This document shows, piece by piece, positions 9,340-17,624 of a DNA stretch of 64,000 bases. Positions within the stretch are counted from its first letter, which is position 1. Each line of letters begins with the position of its first letter. The translations under genes and the position numbers were made by a program. Below the pieces are notes generated by a model that saw only the letters and a list, made by a program, of their open reading frames with translations, was not told where the DNA came from and ran no database searches. This stretch comes from Roseiarcus sp963770035 (lineage in GTDB: Bacteria > Pseudomonadota > Alphaproteobacteria > Rhizobiales > Beijerinckiaceae), in assembly GCA_963770035.1 (NCBI GenBank), contig CAVYON010000066.1, forward strand, positions 1-64,000. The letters are read 5' to 3'.

Positions 9340-9874
9340 GAGCGCCCTTGCGCGGCCCCGGGGATCCGCCAACAAAGCACTGACACAGGTCAAAGTCTAT
9401 TTGCCGGTCAGTCAGCCGGTGCGCATGGCGGCGCCTCGCGCGCTCGGGCCGCACGGGCATACGAACCCATATTGGCAGGCTTACCGACGATGACGAACGT
9501 TGGCGGTCCACCGCCGGTAACCCGCGACGGCGACTTGACGCCGATTTGCAGCGTTCAATGGGCTTGGAACAAATGAGGCGCGCGAACTGATGCGTTCGAA
9601 GCGTCTTTCACGGATGGCCGCCTCCTGGCGCTGTGCTTTCGTGCCGAGCCAACCGTAAGCGGAAGCAAGGGGCAGATTTTTCCCGGTCCCTAGCGTAAGC
9701 GGGATTGCCCGTCAATCGGCACGCCCGGCCTATGCCGGGGAATCGGCAGAAGCAGTTCGTGACGTTCGTCTTGCAGTCCATCAGCGAAGTTCTCAACGCC
9801 TGGAGCAGCCACTCGACGACGAAAGGGAACTCCGCCGATGGACGAGTCACGGAAAGCGACTAAGCCACACGTAC
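9340..9874. other. Gene-free stretch with one copy of a 32-bp direct repeat
   Basis: I find no supportable gene here. The open frames on either strand have no recognisable motif. The segment carries the first copy of a 32-base repeat at 9700-9731 whose second copy lies at 10463-10494, bracketing the IS200-type relic. Confidence 0.5.
9700..9731 (+). repeat. 32-bp direct repeat, left copy
   Basis: Begins CGGGATTGCCCGTCAATCGG and is identical over 32 bases to 10463-10494. The pair brackets the decayed IS200-type transposase and its hairpin array, so it probably derives from the element's flanks or from a duplicated end. Confidence 0.8.
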
Positions 9875-10348
9875 TTGAGGACTTGCAAATATCATGTTAA
9901 GGTCTTCATCCGCCGAAGAGGTGTCGCTGCTGGCAACGACGTTTGTATGGGCAGGAGACGGTGGCCGACATCGCGCATTTGGGCGGGCAAGCTAAGTTTC
10001 CGCAGCGACTTGGCGCTTCAGAACGGAATCGAAGGTCGAACGACAGTTGGCATCTGATCGCCCGATCGATCGATGCACATGCTGCTATGCGATCGCGGCG
10101 CTGCGAAAGTCACGGACGGTGCCATCGACGGCAGGATGGTGCGGTGTTCATCAGAAGAAGGGGGCAAGAGCGCGATCCACATGGCCCGGGTTTACGGAGA
10201 GCGCAAACGCAATTTTGTGGGGCAGCATTTTTGGGCCTGGGGATTCTTCGTCAACACGGTGGGGCGTGACGAAGAAGCCATCCGCGCCTACATCCGCAAT
10301 CAGGAGAAGGAAGATCAGAGGTTGGAGCAGATGAACCTCTGGCGCTGA
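9875..10348 (+). pseudogene. tnpA: IS200/IS605-family TnpA transposase, decayed
   Basis: Remnant of a small Y1 HUH transposase. CKYHV-VFIRR at about 9880 recalls the usual N-terminal CKYHVVFIPKYRR. The C-terminal half is well preserved: KSAIHMARVYGERKRNFVGQ, FWAWGFFVNTVGRDEE and IRAYIRNQEKEDQRL, ending MNLWR at 10348. Between them the HUH region (expected HLMPDHVHML) has been scrambled by substitutions and frame changes (MHMLLCDRG survives), and no single frame covers the gene. A row of perfect hairpins follows the stop. It must be inactive unless rescued in trans. Confidence 0.75.
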
Positions 10349-10350
10349 AA

Positions 10351-10450
10351 AGCCGCCTTGGGCGGCTGCAATTTCAAGGGGCCGCGTCAGCGACCCCTTC
10401 TGCCGCTTCGAGCGGCTCCAATTCTAAAGCCCCCGGCTTTGCCGGGGGCT
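10351..10450 (+). repeat. Row of four hairpins downstream of the IS200-type relic
   Basis: Four successive inverted repeats: AGCCGCC-TTG-GGCGGCT (10351-10367), AAGGGG...CCCCTT (10376-10399), GCCGCT-TCG-AGCGGC (10402-10416) and AGCCCCCGGC-TTT-GCCGGGGGCT (10428-10450). All loops are short. Such subterminal imperfect palindromes are what HUH transposases of the IS200/IS605 group recognise at their ends, and the last one resembles a right-end hairpin followed by CTAC/TTAC. Confidence 0.7.
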
Positions 10451-10462
10451 ACTTACCGTGTC

Positions 10463-10494
10463 CGGGATTGCCCGTCAATCGGCACGCCCGGCCT
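10463..10494 (+). repeat. 32-bp direct repeat, right copy
   Basis: Identical to 9700-9731 over 32 bases. It follows the last hairpin of the IS200-type relic by 12 bases. Confidence 0.8.
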
Positions 10495-10656
10495 TCCTGG
10501 CGATAGTCACTGTCCCAGCAGACGCCGACCGTGCCCGTTCTCCCGGCCTCGGCTGGATCAACTCCTTGCAAATGAGACGAAGCGTTGGCGTGGCGCGAGG
10601 CCCACTTATGGGGCTACGATCGAGGGTCCAATCGCAAAAAAGAAGGAGAACAAGGG

Positions 10657-11115
10657 ATGCGCCTCACCTCGACCGACTTTTCCGATGACGGCAGGATCCC
10701 GAGCGTCTGCACCTGCGAGGGCGAGGACCTGTCGCCGGCATTGCAATGGACCGACGCGCCGCCGGCGGCCCGGAGCTTCGTCCTCCTCTGCAACGACCCC
10801 GATGCGGCGGACGGCGTGTGGCGGCACTGGGCGGCCTACGACATTCCTCACGCGTGGTCGCGCCTCGCTCGGGGCGCCGGGCGTCCGACGGGGCGCGAGC
10901 ATCCCAAGCACGCGGTCAACGATTTCGGCAGCGTGGGCTATCGCGGCCCATGTCCGCCCAAAGGCGACGGGTCGCACCACTACCGCTTCAGCCTGCTCGC
11001 GCTCTCGGTCGACAGGCTCGGCGTCCATGCGGATCCGAACTGCCGGGACGTCGAGCGGGAGGCGCGCAAGCACGTCATCGCCGAGACGTCGCTCGTCGGC
11101 CTGTTTGAGCGGTGA
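10657..11115 (+). CDS. YbhB/YbcL-family (PEBP, Raf kinase inhibitor-like) protein
   Basis: A 152-residue protein of the phosphatidylethanolamine-binding family, close to the E. coli YbhB length of 158. Motifs: SDDGRIPSVCTCEGEDLSP at the N-terminus (the anion-binding pocket begins here), CNDPDA near residue 56, VWRHWAAYDIP, GYRGPCPPKGDGSHHYRF (the second pocket motif) and FSLLALS. The ATG at 10657 follows GAAGGAGAACAAGGG, a good ribosome-binding site; the frame is open further upstream without conserved sequence. No signal peptide is seen, so it is probably cytoplasmic. Bacterial members have no firm role. It is a lone gene followed by two hairpins. Confidence 0.9.
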   Translation: MRLTSTDFSDDGRIPSVCTCEGEDLSPALQWTDAPPAARSFVLLCNDPDAADGVWRHWAAYDIPHAWSRLARGAGRPTGREHPKHAVNDFGSVGYRGPCPPKGDGSHHYRFSLLALSVDRLGVHADPNCRDVEREARKHVIAETSLVGLFER

Positions 11116-11145
11116 ACGGCGGAGGGATCGCGCCGCCTCCCCCCG

Positions 11146-11167
11146 ACCGCTCGCAAGAGCGGTTCTT
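11146..11167 (+). terminator. Terminator-like hairpin after the PEBP gene
   Basis: ACCGCTC-GCAA-GAGCGGT followed by TCTT, 30 bases after the stop codon. This is a stable 7-bp stem with a GNRA-like loop and a short T-rich tail. Confidence 0.55.
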
Positions 11168-11265
11168 CCACCGCGGGGAAGGGACTCCCGGCCGCGCCCT
11201 GCGACCTGGTCGCACACGGTCCCGAGCCCCGTCTCGCCGACTTGTTCTTTGGCTGATCCGACCTG

Positions 11266-11290
11266 ATAGCGACCTGTTCGTCGCTATTTT
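11266..11290. terminator. Hairpin with T-run
   Basis: ATAGCGAC-CTGTTC-GTCGCTAT followed by TTT. A perfect 8-bp stem in otherwise gene-free sequence (11168-11419). It may be a second terminator for the PEBP gene or belong to lost neighbouring sequence. Confidence 0.45.
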
Positions 11291-11419
11291 GACCCTGTTA
11301 ACTCGCCTGTTTCGCGCCCGCCCCGGCCCGCAACCCGTGGGCGGCGAAGCCGGTAACACCATGAAATAGCAGGATTTTGTCGAGCGGTGAGTTGACTGCG
11401 GCGCGGAACGGTTCCCTGC

Positions 11420-11543
11420 TAGCCCGACTTTCTCAACCGGAGCAGGCTTTGAACGAAATTTGAGGCTGGGAACGAGCAAAAGACGAGTTGGATCAATGAC
11501 CGGGCTTTGAAATAGGCGTGTAGTGGAGACCTAGTATCTTTTC
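11420..11543 (+). mobile_element. Solo left end of an IS1634-family element
   Basis: These 124 bases match, with a few changes, the left end of the complete IS1634 element at 60060-60183: the 20-base terminal repeat TAGCCCGACTTTCTCAACCG, the GAGCAAAAGACGAGT stretch, the TGTAGTGGAGACCT motif and the TCTTTTC end. No transposase follows; at 11544 the terminal repeat of a different element begins. It is a truncated copy, cut by the neighbouring insertion and a deletion. Confidence 0.85.
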
Positions 11544-11617
11544 ACTGATCTTCGACAGTACGTTTTATCAAGTTATTGATCGCGCGGGCAGAATTGCGCT
11601 GCGGGGCGGGCGTGGCA

Positions 11618-11915
11618 CTACAAAACTAAACCGCTGCGTAAATCAGGCGTCGGCGATCTGGCGGAGCGTCGGCGGCAGGCGACGCCGAGGGCGGAGAGAG
11701 CGAGGCTGGCGCCGGGGCGTGGCGACGAGCGCAGGAGGAAGCGCTTGCCGTCCTGGTCGACCTCGGTCTCGGTGAGCGAGTTGAGATCGGCGATGACGGC
11801 CGGCCAGGAGGCCTTGGCGCCCTTGTCGGCGGCGGCGAGGCGGTCCTCGAACGCCTTCTTCAGAACGAGCGCGAGAAAGCTGCAGGCGACGTGGCCGCGG
11901 ATCGCGCCCGGGTCA
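11618..11915 (-). pseudogene. IS1634-like transposase, C-terminal fragment
   Basis: Reads IRGHVACSFLALVLKKAFED, then a DLNSLTETEVDQDGKRF block and RSSPRPGASLALSALGV to a TAG at 11618. GHVACSFLALVLKK matches the conserved C-terminal HIFVAFLAY-like region of IS4-superfamily transposases. It is the missing end of the transposase at 13726-15109, separated from it by the IS110 insertion. The stop codon falls within the TGTAGTG motif. Confidence 0.75.
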
Positions 11916-12000
11916 AGCCCAGGGTCAAGATGCTATGGGGGTTGGCGGCCGCGAGATCGGGTATCCTGACGGTTCTCCAACACGTGAGCAGGAGCCTCCG

Positions 12001-13166
12001 ATGAGCGAAGCTTTCGATCCGCGCAAATCCGCGACCGCCTTTGACCAGGCTAGCACCCTCGTGGCCGTTCTGGAACTGAGCGGCAAGTCGTGGCGGGCAG
12101 GGGCGATCGTGCCGGGCGTGTCGCGTCGTCCCTCACGCCAATTTGAGGCCGGGGACATTGGCGGCGTGCTGAGAGCGATCGAGCAATGGAAGAGCGAGGC
12201 GATGAAGGCCGGCCATGAAGTGAGGCGCGTGGTCGTGGGGTATGAGGCGGGCCTCGACGGCTTCTGGATCGCGCGCGCCCTGAGTGAGCACGGGATCGAG
12301 GTCTATGTGTCATGCATCCGGCGAGCATTTCGGTTGAGCGTCGCGGCCGGCGCGCCAAGACCGACCGCATCGACGTCGACATTCTTTTGCGGGCGCTTCT
12401 CGGCTGGCTGCGGGGAGAACCGCGCCACTGCACGATGGCGCCCATTCCGAGCGAGGCGGAGGAGGACATGCGCGAGCCGGGACGTCGGCGCGAGGCCCTG
12501 ACCGTGGCGCGTCTGAAGGTCGAAAACCAGATGCGCAGCCTGCTCGCCCGCTTCGGCGTCGCCGATTTTCGGCCGCGTCTGAAGAAGGCGCCCGAGCATC
12601 TGGAAAAGCTGCGCACGTTCGATGGACGGCCGCTGCCGCCGAACACCAAGGCGAGCCTCGATCGCCTGATGGCGCAACATCGGCTCCTGTCCGAGCAACT
12701 GAAGGAGATCGAGACGGCCCGCGAGCGGGTCGTCGCCGTCGCCGATCCCGACCGGATCGAGAGAATGATCCAGCTCTTGGCCGGCCTCGTCGGCGTCGGG
12801 GTGGAGACGGCCACGACGCTGGTTCACGAAGTCTTTTCGCGGCGCTTCCGCGACCGCAAGGCGCTGGCGGGTTTCGTCGGCATGACCGGCACGCCCTACG
12901 ACAGCGGCGGGTCGAGGCGCGAGCAGGGCCTGAGCAAGAACGGCAATCCGCGGGTGCGCAGGATCCTCACCCAGCTGATGTGGCGCTGGCTGATGTTTCA
13001 GCCGCAAAGCGCGCTCGCCCAGTGGTTCGTCGCGCGCACCGGCGGCGCCAAGGGCCGGATGAAGAAGATCATGGCCGTCGCCTTGGCGCGCAAGCTCTTG
13101 GTGGCGCTGTGGCGCTATGTCGAGACCGGCGTCATTCCCCAGGGCGTGCGTCTGGCGGCGGCGTAA
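12001..13166 (+). pseudogene. IS110-family transposase, one frameshift
   Basis: The ATG at 12001 follows AGGAGCCTCCG. The first frame gives the RuvC-like part (residues 1-105: LVAVLELSGKSWRAGAIVPG, VVVGYEAGLDGFWIARAL, HGIEVYV). Near 12312 the frame changes, and the second frame carries MHPASISVERRGRRAKTDRIDV (the DEDD Asp/Lys-Asp-Asp block) and then a coiled middle. The serine-containing C-terminal domain follows: LAGLVGVGVETATTLVHEVF, GFVGMTGTPYDSGGS, SKNGNPRVRRILTQL. Corrected length is about 388 residues. The Tnp20 domain Ser is within the SGGS block. Unless recoding occurs the enzyme is dead. Confidence 0.85.
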
Positions 13167-13725
13167 GGTCAACCGAACCGATCCGACGAGAAACGACGAG
13201 AAACGAACAACCAGGCGACAGAGCGATGCTGACGTCTGCAACCGTCCAAGGTGGGCAGGGCGCCGTGCCGGGCTATGGCTGCAACACGCCGCCGTCAAGA
13301 TTGGTCCTGCCCCCTTGGCTCCCCATTCGGCCCCAGCGAAAAGGGCATCATGGTCTGGCGCTCGCCCTTACGAGCGCCGCCGGATACGAGCTTGCGAGGC
13401 CGCACGCGGCCTTAAGCAAAGGGGAGCCGCCTTGGAACGGCCTTGCGCAACCGCACGTTTCGCCCGACGTCGACTGGAACACCTCCACGGAGCGGGACCT
13501 TCCCCGCCTCCGGCATGTCCGCGGTCCGACGGCGGCGAGGGCCTGAGCCGTGCTCGCCGTCAACCCCGCCTCGCTGACGCGAGCCGCCGCTTCGCGGTCG
13601 CTGACGCGAGGGTTGACCGCTGCGCGCGGCTCAGGCGTTGCGCATCCATGAAACCAGGAGCCGTCCTCAATCTGAACCGATCCCGAATGGACCCCTTGAC
13701 AATCACTTCCCCATACGAGCCCGGG
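13167..13725 (+). ncRNA. Long non-coding right part of the IS110 element, candidate bridge RNA / seekRNA
   Basis: About 560 bases follow the transposase stop and lack a credible gene. From 13542 to 13635 there is a nested fold: outer arm CCTGAGCCG (13542-13550) pairs with CGGCTCAGG (13627-13635), and inner arm GTCAACCC (13559-13566) pairs with GGGTTGAC (13610-13617). Inside are two identical 12-base copies of CGCTGACGCGAG (13572-13583, 13599-13610). IS110-family elements are known to encode a guide RNA in a long non-coding end (the right end in the IS1111-like group). The assignment here is inference from position, length and folding only. Confidence 0.4.
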
Positions 13726-15109
13726 GGTCGGCCGGGTCTCGAGCAGGCTTTTGGTCGTTCGAAACGTTCGTTCCACTGTCCAGCGTTGTTTGTATACGAG
13801 CATCGCCTCCAGCGCCGAGAGGTTCGCGTTGGTCTGCAGCACGAACACGCCGTCGAATTTTGCGTCCTCCTCGACCCTGGCGCGGTCGATGGCGAAGCCC
13901 TCGCCCTCCGGGTCCTTGAGAAAGCGGCGGTAGCCCTTGTTGCCGACGAGGCTCTTGTCGCCCTTCTTCAGCTGCCGCTCCAGCGCGGCGACGATGGTCG
14001 CGCGGTTGGCGGCGTCCTTTTTCATCTCGTCGAGGTTGCGGCAGACGACGTAGCGCCGCCCGGCGAGCGTCACGGCCTTGGCCTCGTAGTCGACCTCGCG
14101 TCTCGGCTTCGTCAGGCCGAAAGGAACGAACGGCGCGGGATCGCTGAGCACGAGGTCGCGGACCAACTTGTCGGTCCGCTCGCGCACGCCCAGAACATAG
14201 AGGAGCTTGCGGGCCTCGAGCTCGGCGATCGTCTCGGCGCTGATCATGCCGCGGTCGGCGACGACGCAGACGCGGTTGATGCGGAAGCGGCGCTGCAGGC
14301 GATTGATCGCCGGGATCAGGCTGGTCACGTCGGCGGTGTTGCCCGGCCACATCTCGGTGCACACGGGGCGGCCGTCGCCGTCGAGCAGAACGGCCAGGAT
14401 CATCTGGTTGAGGTCCGGCCGGTGATCTTTCGAGAAGCCGCGCCGCCCGAGCCTCTCACCGCCCGCGCCCCCGGAACTCGATCCGGGGGCTGGTGGTGTC
14501 CATGAACACGATGTCGAGCGTGGTCAGGAGGTCGCGCCGGGCGGCGAACAGCTCCTCCTCCAGGACGTCCTTCACGCAGCGCGGCGCAAACGGCGTCGCG
14601 GCGTCCTGCTGGTCTTTCGGAAGCTCCTCGCCCAGCCACGCCATCGTGCGATAAAGGTGATGCAGCTCGATCCCGTCGACGCCGTCGATGCGGTAATCCT
14701 CGCGCCAGCGGTCGGCGGCGCGGTCCGAGCCGCCGCAGACGAGGCGGTGCAGCACGGTCAGGAACGCCGCGCGCTCCAGCGGGAACTCGTGGTTGCGCGC
14801 GCTGGCCAGGCGCTCGATCACGGCCCGGCAGCCGGTCTCCTCCCACACCCGCTCGAAGGCGAGCGCCGGACCGATGCGGCGCGCCGAGATCGTCGTCGCC
14901 TCGCCGCGGTCGAGCGGGTCGAGCACGATCGCCTTGTCGGCGAAGCGCGCCCCCGAGCGCAGAAGCCGCTCCAGTTGCCCGCTCTCCCGCAGCTCGTCGA
15001 TCCGCCCGAGGGTGGCGATAACCTGCTGGCGCACCGTCGCGCCCTCGCGCCGGCTCTCGACGATCTGCAGGTAGGCGCGGCCGCCCGAGGTCTTTTTTTC
15101 GGAAATACA
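13726..15109 (-). pseudogene. IS1634-like transposase, N-terminal and central part, frameshifted
   Basis: Starts near 15109 (MYFRKK) and reads GGRAYLQIVESRREGATVRQ, VIATLGRIDELRESGQL, RDLLTTLDIVFMDTTS (first catalytic Asp region) in one frame to a stop at 14456. A one-base shift near 14460 moves to RGFSKDHRPDLNQMILAVLL, VCVVADRGMISAETI (second Asp) and NKGYRRFL, ending KQRWTVERTFRTTKSLLETR (Glu region) at the IS110 junction. The first 35 residues of the upstream open frame are not conserved. It is doubly inactivated, by the frameshift and by the insertion. Confidence 0.8.
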
Positions 15110-15418
15110 TGGCGGAAAGCCTGGCGCCGAACTCGATGATGGTGCGCACAGAATCCGCTTTGCCTCCACAAAAATCAACGAAAATCCGCACAAAACGTGG
15201 CACTACATTTTCACGCTCGGCACCCACCGCATCAAATCATATCAATGGGTTACACACCGCACCCATGCTCCAACTGTCGAAGATCAGTCTGCCATGGCCC
15301 GTTCTCCAGAGGCGACGCCGAGCGCCGCATCCATCACACGCCAGCATACCGCCTACAGCGGGCATTTCGTGAAATGAGGCGCCGTCTCAACGCGGCGCAA
15401 CTGCCCCGCAGGGCCCAC

Positions 15419-15444
15419 TTTCCCCCAGCCATGCCTGGGGGAAA
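15419..15444. terminator. Strong hairpin, TTTCCCCCAG stem
   Basis: A perfect 10-bp stem (TTTCCCCCAG / CTGGGGGAAA) with a 6-base loop, ending in an A/T-flanked position. It lies in the 214-base gap between the nested transposons and the next open frame. It could be a bidirectional terminator or an IS200-like end. Confidence 0.4.
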
Positions 15445-15502
15445 AGCGTAGTTACCTTACGCTAACTTTCTTTCGTCATGGTGGTCGGGTTGGCCGCGCT
15501 GA

Positions 15503-15943
15503 GTGGAGGTCGCGCATGGCGTACGAGGCGCTGCTTGTCTGGTTCTCGACGAGAGCGGAGCTGTAGCTTTGCAGTCCTCCCTGTTCACTCGCGTCGCCGC
15601 CACGGAAGCGGAATTGCGAGCCCTGGAGGACATCCTCGCCGACGTGCTCGACATCCTCGCCGAGGTGAAGGCGAACCAGGAGGGGAGCCGGCAGAACGCG
15701 GACGCTGAGGCCGGGCAGGCAAAGCGTCCGATGACGGATCTGCAGCCGACGTGGCGGCGGCGGCTCGACGCCATGTCCATCCTTGGACGCGTCCGGTTTC
15801 CAAGGCGTCGCCCTCGGACCGTCCTGGATGAGGCGAAGGAGGACGAACTCGCCTTCTGGAAGAATACGGGAAGAATTGCGGCGATATGCTTATTCTTGAT
15901 GACGGTATTTTTGGTTGGACTCTATCACCTCCTGAATTCTTGA
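15503..15943 (+). CDS. Hypothetical protein with coiled coil and C-terminal membrane helix
   Basis: A GTG-started frame of 146 residues. It shows a helical acidic stretch (ATEAELRALEDILADVLDIL, residues about 33-52), a basic linker with WRRRLDAM, and one C-terminal membrane segment IAAICLFLMTVFLVGLYHLL (about 124-143). This makes a tail-anchored layout. I do not recognise the family. The start is doubtful: the first 30 residues may be non-coding and no clear ribosome-binding site precedes 15503. It stands alone between IS debris and the lemA operon. Confidence 0.4.
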   Translation: MEVAHGVRGAACLVLDESGAVALQSSLFTRVAATEAELRALEDILADVLDILAEVKANQEGSRQNADAEAGQAKRPMTDLQPTWRRRLDAMSILGRVRFPRRRPRTVLDEAKEDELAFWKNTGRIAAICLFLMTVFLVGLYHLLNS

Positions 15944-16160
15944 CGAGAGAGGTCGGAGAAGGCGTGACCCGCGGACGGCTTCAACTCGTGGCGATGGCGA
16001 TGCGTGTTGGATTGGCGCTTTCGCTGATGGGCCGGAAGCCGTGCATTTGAGGGTTTCCGGGTCAAATGCGCCAGTTCGATTTTCCGATATTATACATAGT
16101 TAAACGGTTTAATCTGAGTCTCAGCCGCCCGGAAGGCACGCGGTTACGCTCCCTGCCAAA

Positions 16161-16219
16161 GTTGCACGTTTTGGCGCCTAAGCCTCTGAAAACAAACGTG
16201 CAGGGAAAACCGTGCGGCC
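16161..16219 (-). repeat. 60-base dispersed repeat, copy A
   Basis: Aligns with 58433-58494 from GTTGCACG through TTTGGCGCCTAAGCC and TGAAA to CCGTGC and GGCC. It can fold through TGCACGTTT / AAACGTGCA. It lies 15 bases past the stop of the second TPM gene, that is, just 3' of a minus-strand operon, as copy B lies 3' of ccmG. Confidence 0.6.
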
Positions 16220-16234
16220 AGCCGCTTCCCCGCC

Positions 16235-16836
16235 TCACAGCACGTGAAAGCGTTGGCGGGACGGCGGCTCCCATGGCGTCGTCGGCGGAAACGGTCCGGA
16301 GAGCCGGTCGGCGCAACCGTTGGCGAGGTCGGTCAGGGCCGTCGCGATTGCGCCATCGGCGAGCGGGCCGAGCGCCTGATCGACCAGCGTCTGCCATTGC
16401 TCTTGCGCGACGCCGCCGCGGCCTGCTCGGCCGTGACGATGCGGATGTAATGCTCGGCAAGCGACACGTAGACGAGCACGCCGCACTGTGAGCGGTCGAG
16501 TCCGCGCAGAACGAACTGCGCCAGCGCCGCCCTATGGCAGGCGGAGCGGGCCGCGCGGGCCGGAACGAGCGTCCGGCGCAGCCAGGGCGCGGCGCCGAGC
16601 ACGGCGACGAGGATCGCGACCAGGAGCTGCGCCACATAAATGCGGTGCGCGGACATCTCGGTGAACAGAAGGAGCGGCAAGGGCGTCGCCAGCGCCAGGA
16701 TGCAGGCGGCCAGCAGGAACTCGGCGTCCCACGAGGCCGAGGCGTGCGCCAGCACGCAGGCGAGCGGCGCCCGGGTTCGCGTCTGGGCCTCGTCGAAGGC
16801 CGCTTCAACGCGCGCCGCCTCGGCCGGGTCGATCAT
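16235..16836 (-). pseudogene. Second TPM-domain-type membrane protein, one frameshift
   Basis: The ATG at 16836 overlaps the stop of the preceding TPM gene (TGATG), so translation is coupled. The first part gives MIDPAEAARVEAAFDEAQT, two membrane segments (AACILALATPLPLLLF; VAQLLVAILVAVLGAAPWL) and QCGVLVYVSLAEHYIRIV, a TPM-like core. Near 16410 the frame must shift by one base to reach AQEQWQTLVDQALGPLADG and the proline-rich end. The pattern matches the small TPM/DUF2207-neighbour membrane protein often paired with a secreted TPM protein. It is a genuine frameshift or a base-calling error in a GCC-rich run. Confidence 0.65.
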
Positions 16837-17609
16837 CACCAGCCCCCCGACGCGCCGCCGCCGCCCGACGACCCGCCGCCGCCGGAGAAGCCGCCCCCGC
16901 CCGAGAAGCCGCCCCCGCCAAATCCGCTGCCGCGGCCGAAGCCGCCGCCGAACCCGCCGCCGCCCATCGGAATGACGACAACGTTGCCGCCGCCCCTTCG
17001 GCTGACGCGGCTGAAGACGAACAGAATGAACAGGATGATCAGGAAAGGCGCGATGGCGTCGAACAGCGTTGAATCCTGCTCGGCCCGCATGTCGGGCTTT
17101 TTCGGCTTCCACTCGGCCGAGTCGGTCGTCAGCGTGGTGATGATGTCGTCGACGCCGCGCGTCACGCCGCCGTTGAAGTCGCCGGCCTTGAAGCGCGGCG
17201 CGATGGCGTTGGCGATGATCAGGCTGGAGATCGCGTCGGTCAGCGTGCCTTCGAGACCGTAGCCGACTTCGATGCGCACCCTGCGCTCCTTGGGCGCGAT
17301 CAACAGCAGGACCCCGTTGTCTTTCTTGGCCTCGCCAAGCTTCCAGACGCGGAAGAGGTCGTTGGCGTACGGTTCGATTTCCTCGCCCTCGAGGGTGGGC
17401 ACGGTGGCGACCTCGAGTTGGATGCCCGACTTCTGCTCGAGGTCGGCGAGCTTGCGCTCGAGGTCCGCGATCGTGACCGGGGACAGGATCTTCGCCGCGT
17501 CGACGACCCGGCCAGTGAGGGCCGGAAAGTTCGCCGCGGCAAAGGCCGCGCCGATCCACAGCGCCGTGACGAGGAGGGCGACGAGCACGCGCGGGCCGGA
17601 GCGGAGCAT
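16836..17609 (-). CDS. TPM-domain protein (YgcG-like), membrane anchored
   Basis: A 257-residue protein. It has a signal peptide (VLVALLVTALWIGAAFAA), then the TPM fold: FPALTGRVVDAAKILS, LADLEQKSGIQLEVATVPTL, KKDNGVLLLIAPKERRVRIE and GYGLEGTLTDAISSLI. A membrane helix follows (FLIILFILFVF, about 195-205), then a tail of GGGGF and SGGGG repeats. TPM proteins are periplasmic, linked by structure to metal-dependent phosphatase-like folds and, in plants, to photosystem repair; the bacterial role is unsettled. It lies 15 bases after lemA and is coupled to the next gene, a common lemA-TPM pairing. Confidence 0.9.
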   Translation of the reverse strand: MLRSGPRVLVALLVTALWIGAAFAAANFPALTGRVVDAAKILSPVTIADLERKLADLEQKSGIQLEVATVPTLEGEEIEPYANDLFRVWKLGEAKKDNGVLLLIAPKERRVRIEVGYGLEGTLTDAISSLIIANAIAPRFKAGDFNGGVTRGVDDIITTLTTDSAEWKPKKPDMRAEQDSTLFDAIAPFLIILFILFVFSRVSRRGGGNVVVIPMGGGGFGGGFGRGSGFGGGGFSGGGGFSGGGGSSGGGGASGGW

Positions 17610-17624
17610 GGCGGCGCCCCGCGC

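Larger units (their letters stand above)
11916..13725 (+). mobile_element. IS110-family element inserted in the IS1634-like transposase gene
   Basis: The ends are inferred from where the IS1634-like transposase reading breaks (after ETRP on the right near 13725, and before IRGHV on the left near 11915); they could move by some tens of bases. IS110 elements lack long inverted repeats, and none is visible. The element holds a frameshifted DEDD transposase at 12001-13166 and a long non-coding right part (13167-13725) with strong RNA-like folding. Removing it would rejoin the IS1634-like transposase. Confidence 0.7.
11544..15288 (-). mobile_element. IS1634-like element (second type) carrying a nested IS110 insertion
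   Basis: Bounded by a perfect 16-base inverted repeat, ACTGATCTTCGACAGT at 11544-11559 and its complement at 15273-15288. Inside are the two halves of one transposase (minus strand) and, between them, an IS110-family element of about 1.8 kb. A 12-base direct repeat (TGTAGTGCCACG on the minus strand) lies inside each end, at 15196-15207 and 11611-11622, as in the other two IS1634 copies of this window. The left terminal repeat directly abuts the solo IS1634 end at 11543. Confidence 0.8.

Noticed and set aside
13572..13610. Two 12-base repeats as a minimal CRISPR
   Set aside because: Only two copies, 15 bases apart, both inside a stem-loop; no cas genes in the window. No CRISPR array was found anywhere.
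13117..14505. 462-codon plus-strand frame spanning the IS110 right part and the IS1634-like gene
   Set aside because: It crosses an element boundary and is antisense to a recognisable transposase; composition is typical of a shadow frame.
15419..15444. Hairpin as the end of another IS200-type element
   Set aside because: The arm sequence differs from the hairpins at 10351-10450 and no transposase trace is near; kept only as a terminator-like hairpin.
16333..17559. 408-codon minus frame overlapping the TPM genes
   Set aside because: Its first 240 codons read the TPM gene in the wrong frame. Only its last part (from 16836) is real, as the start of the second TPM gene.
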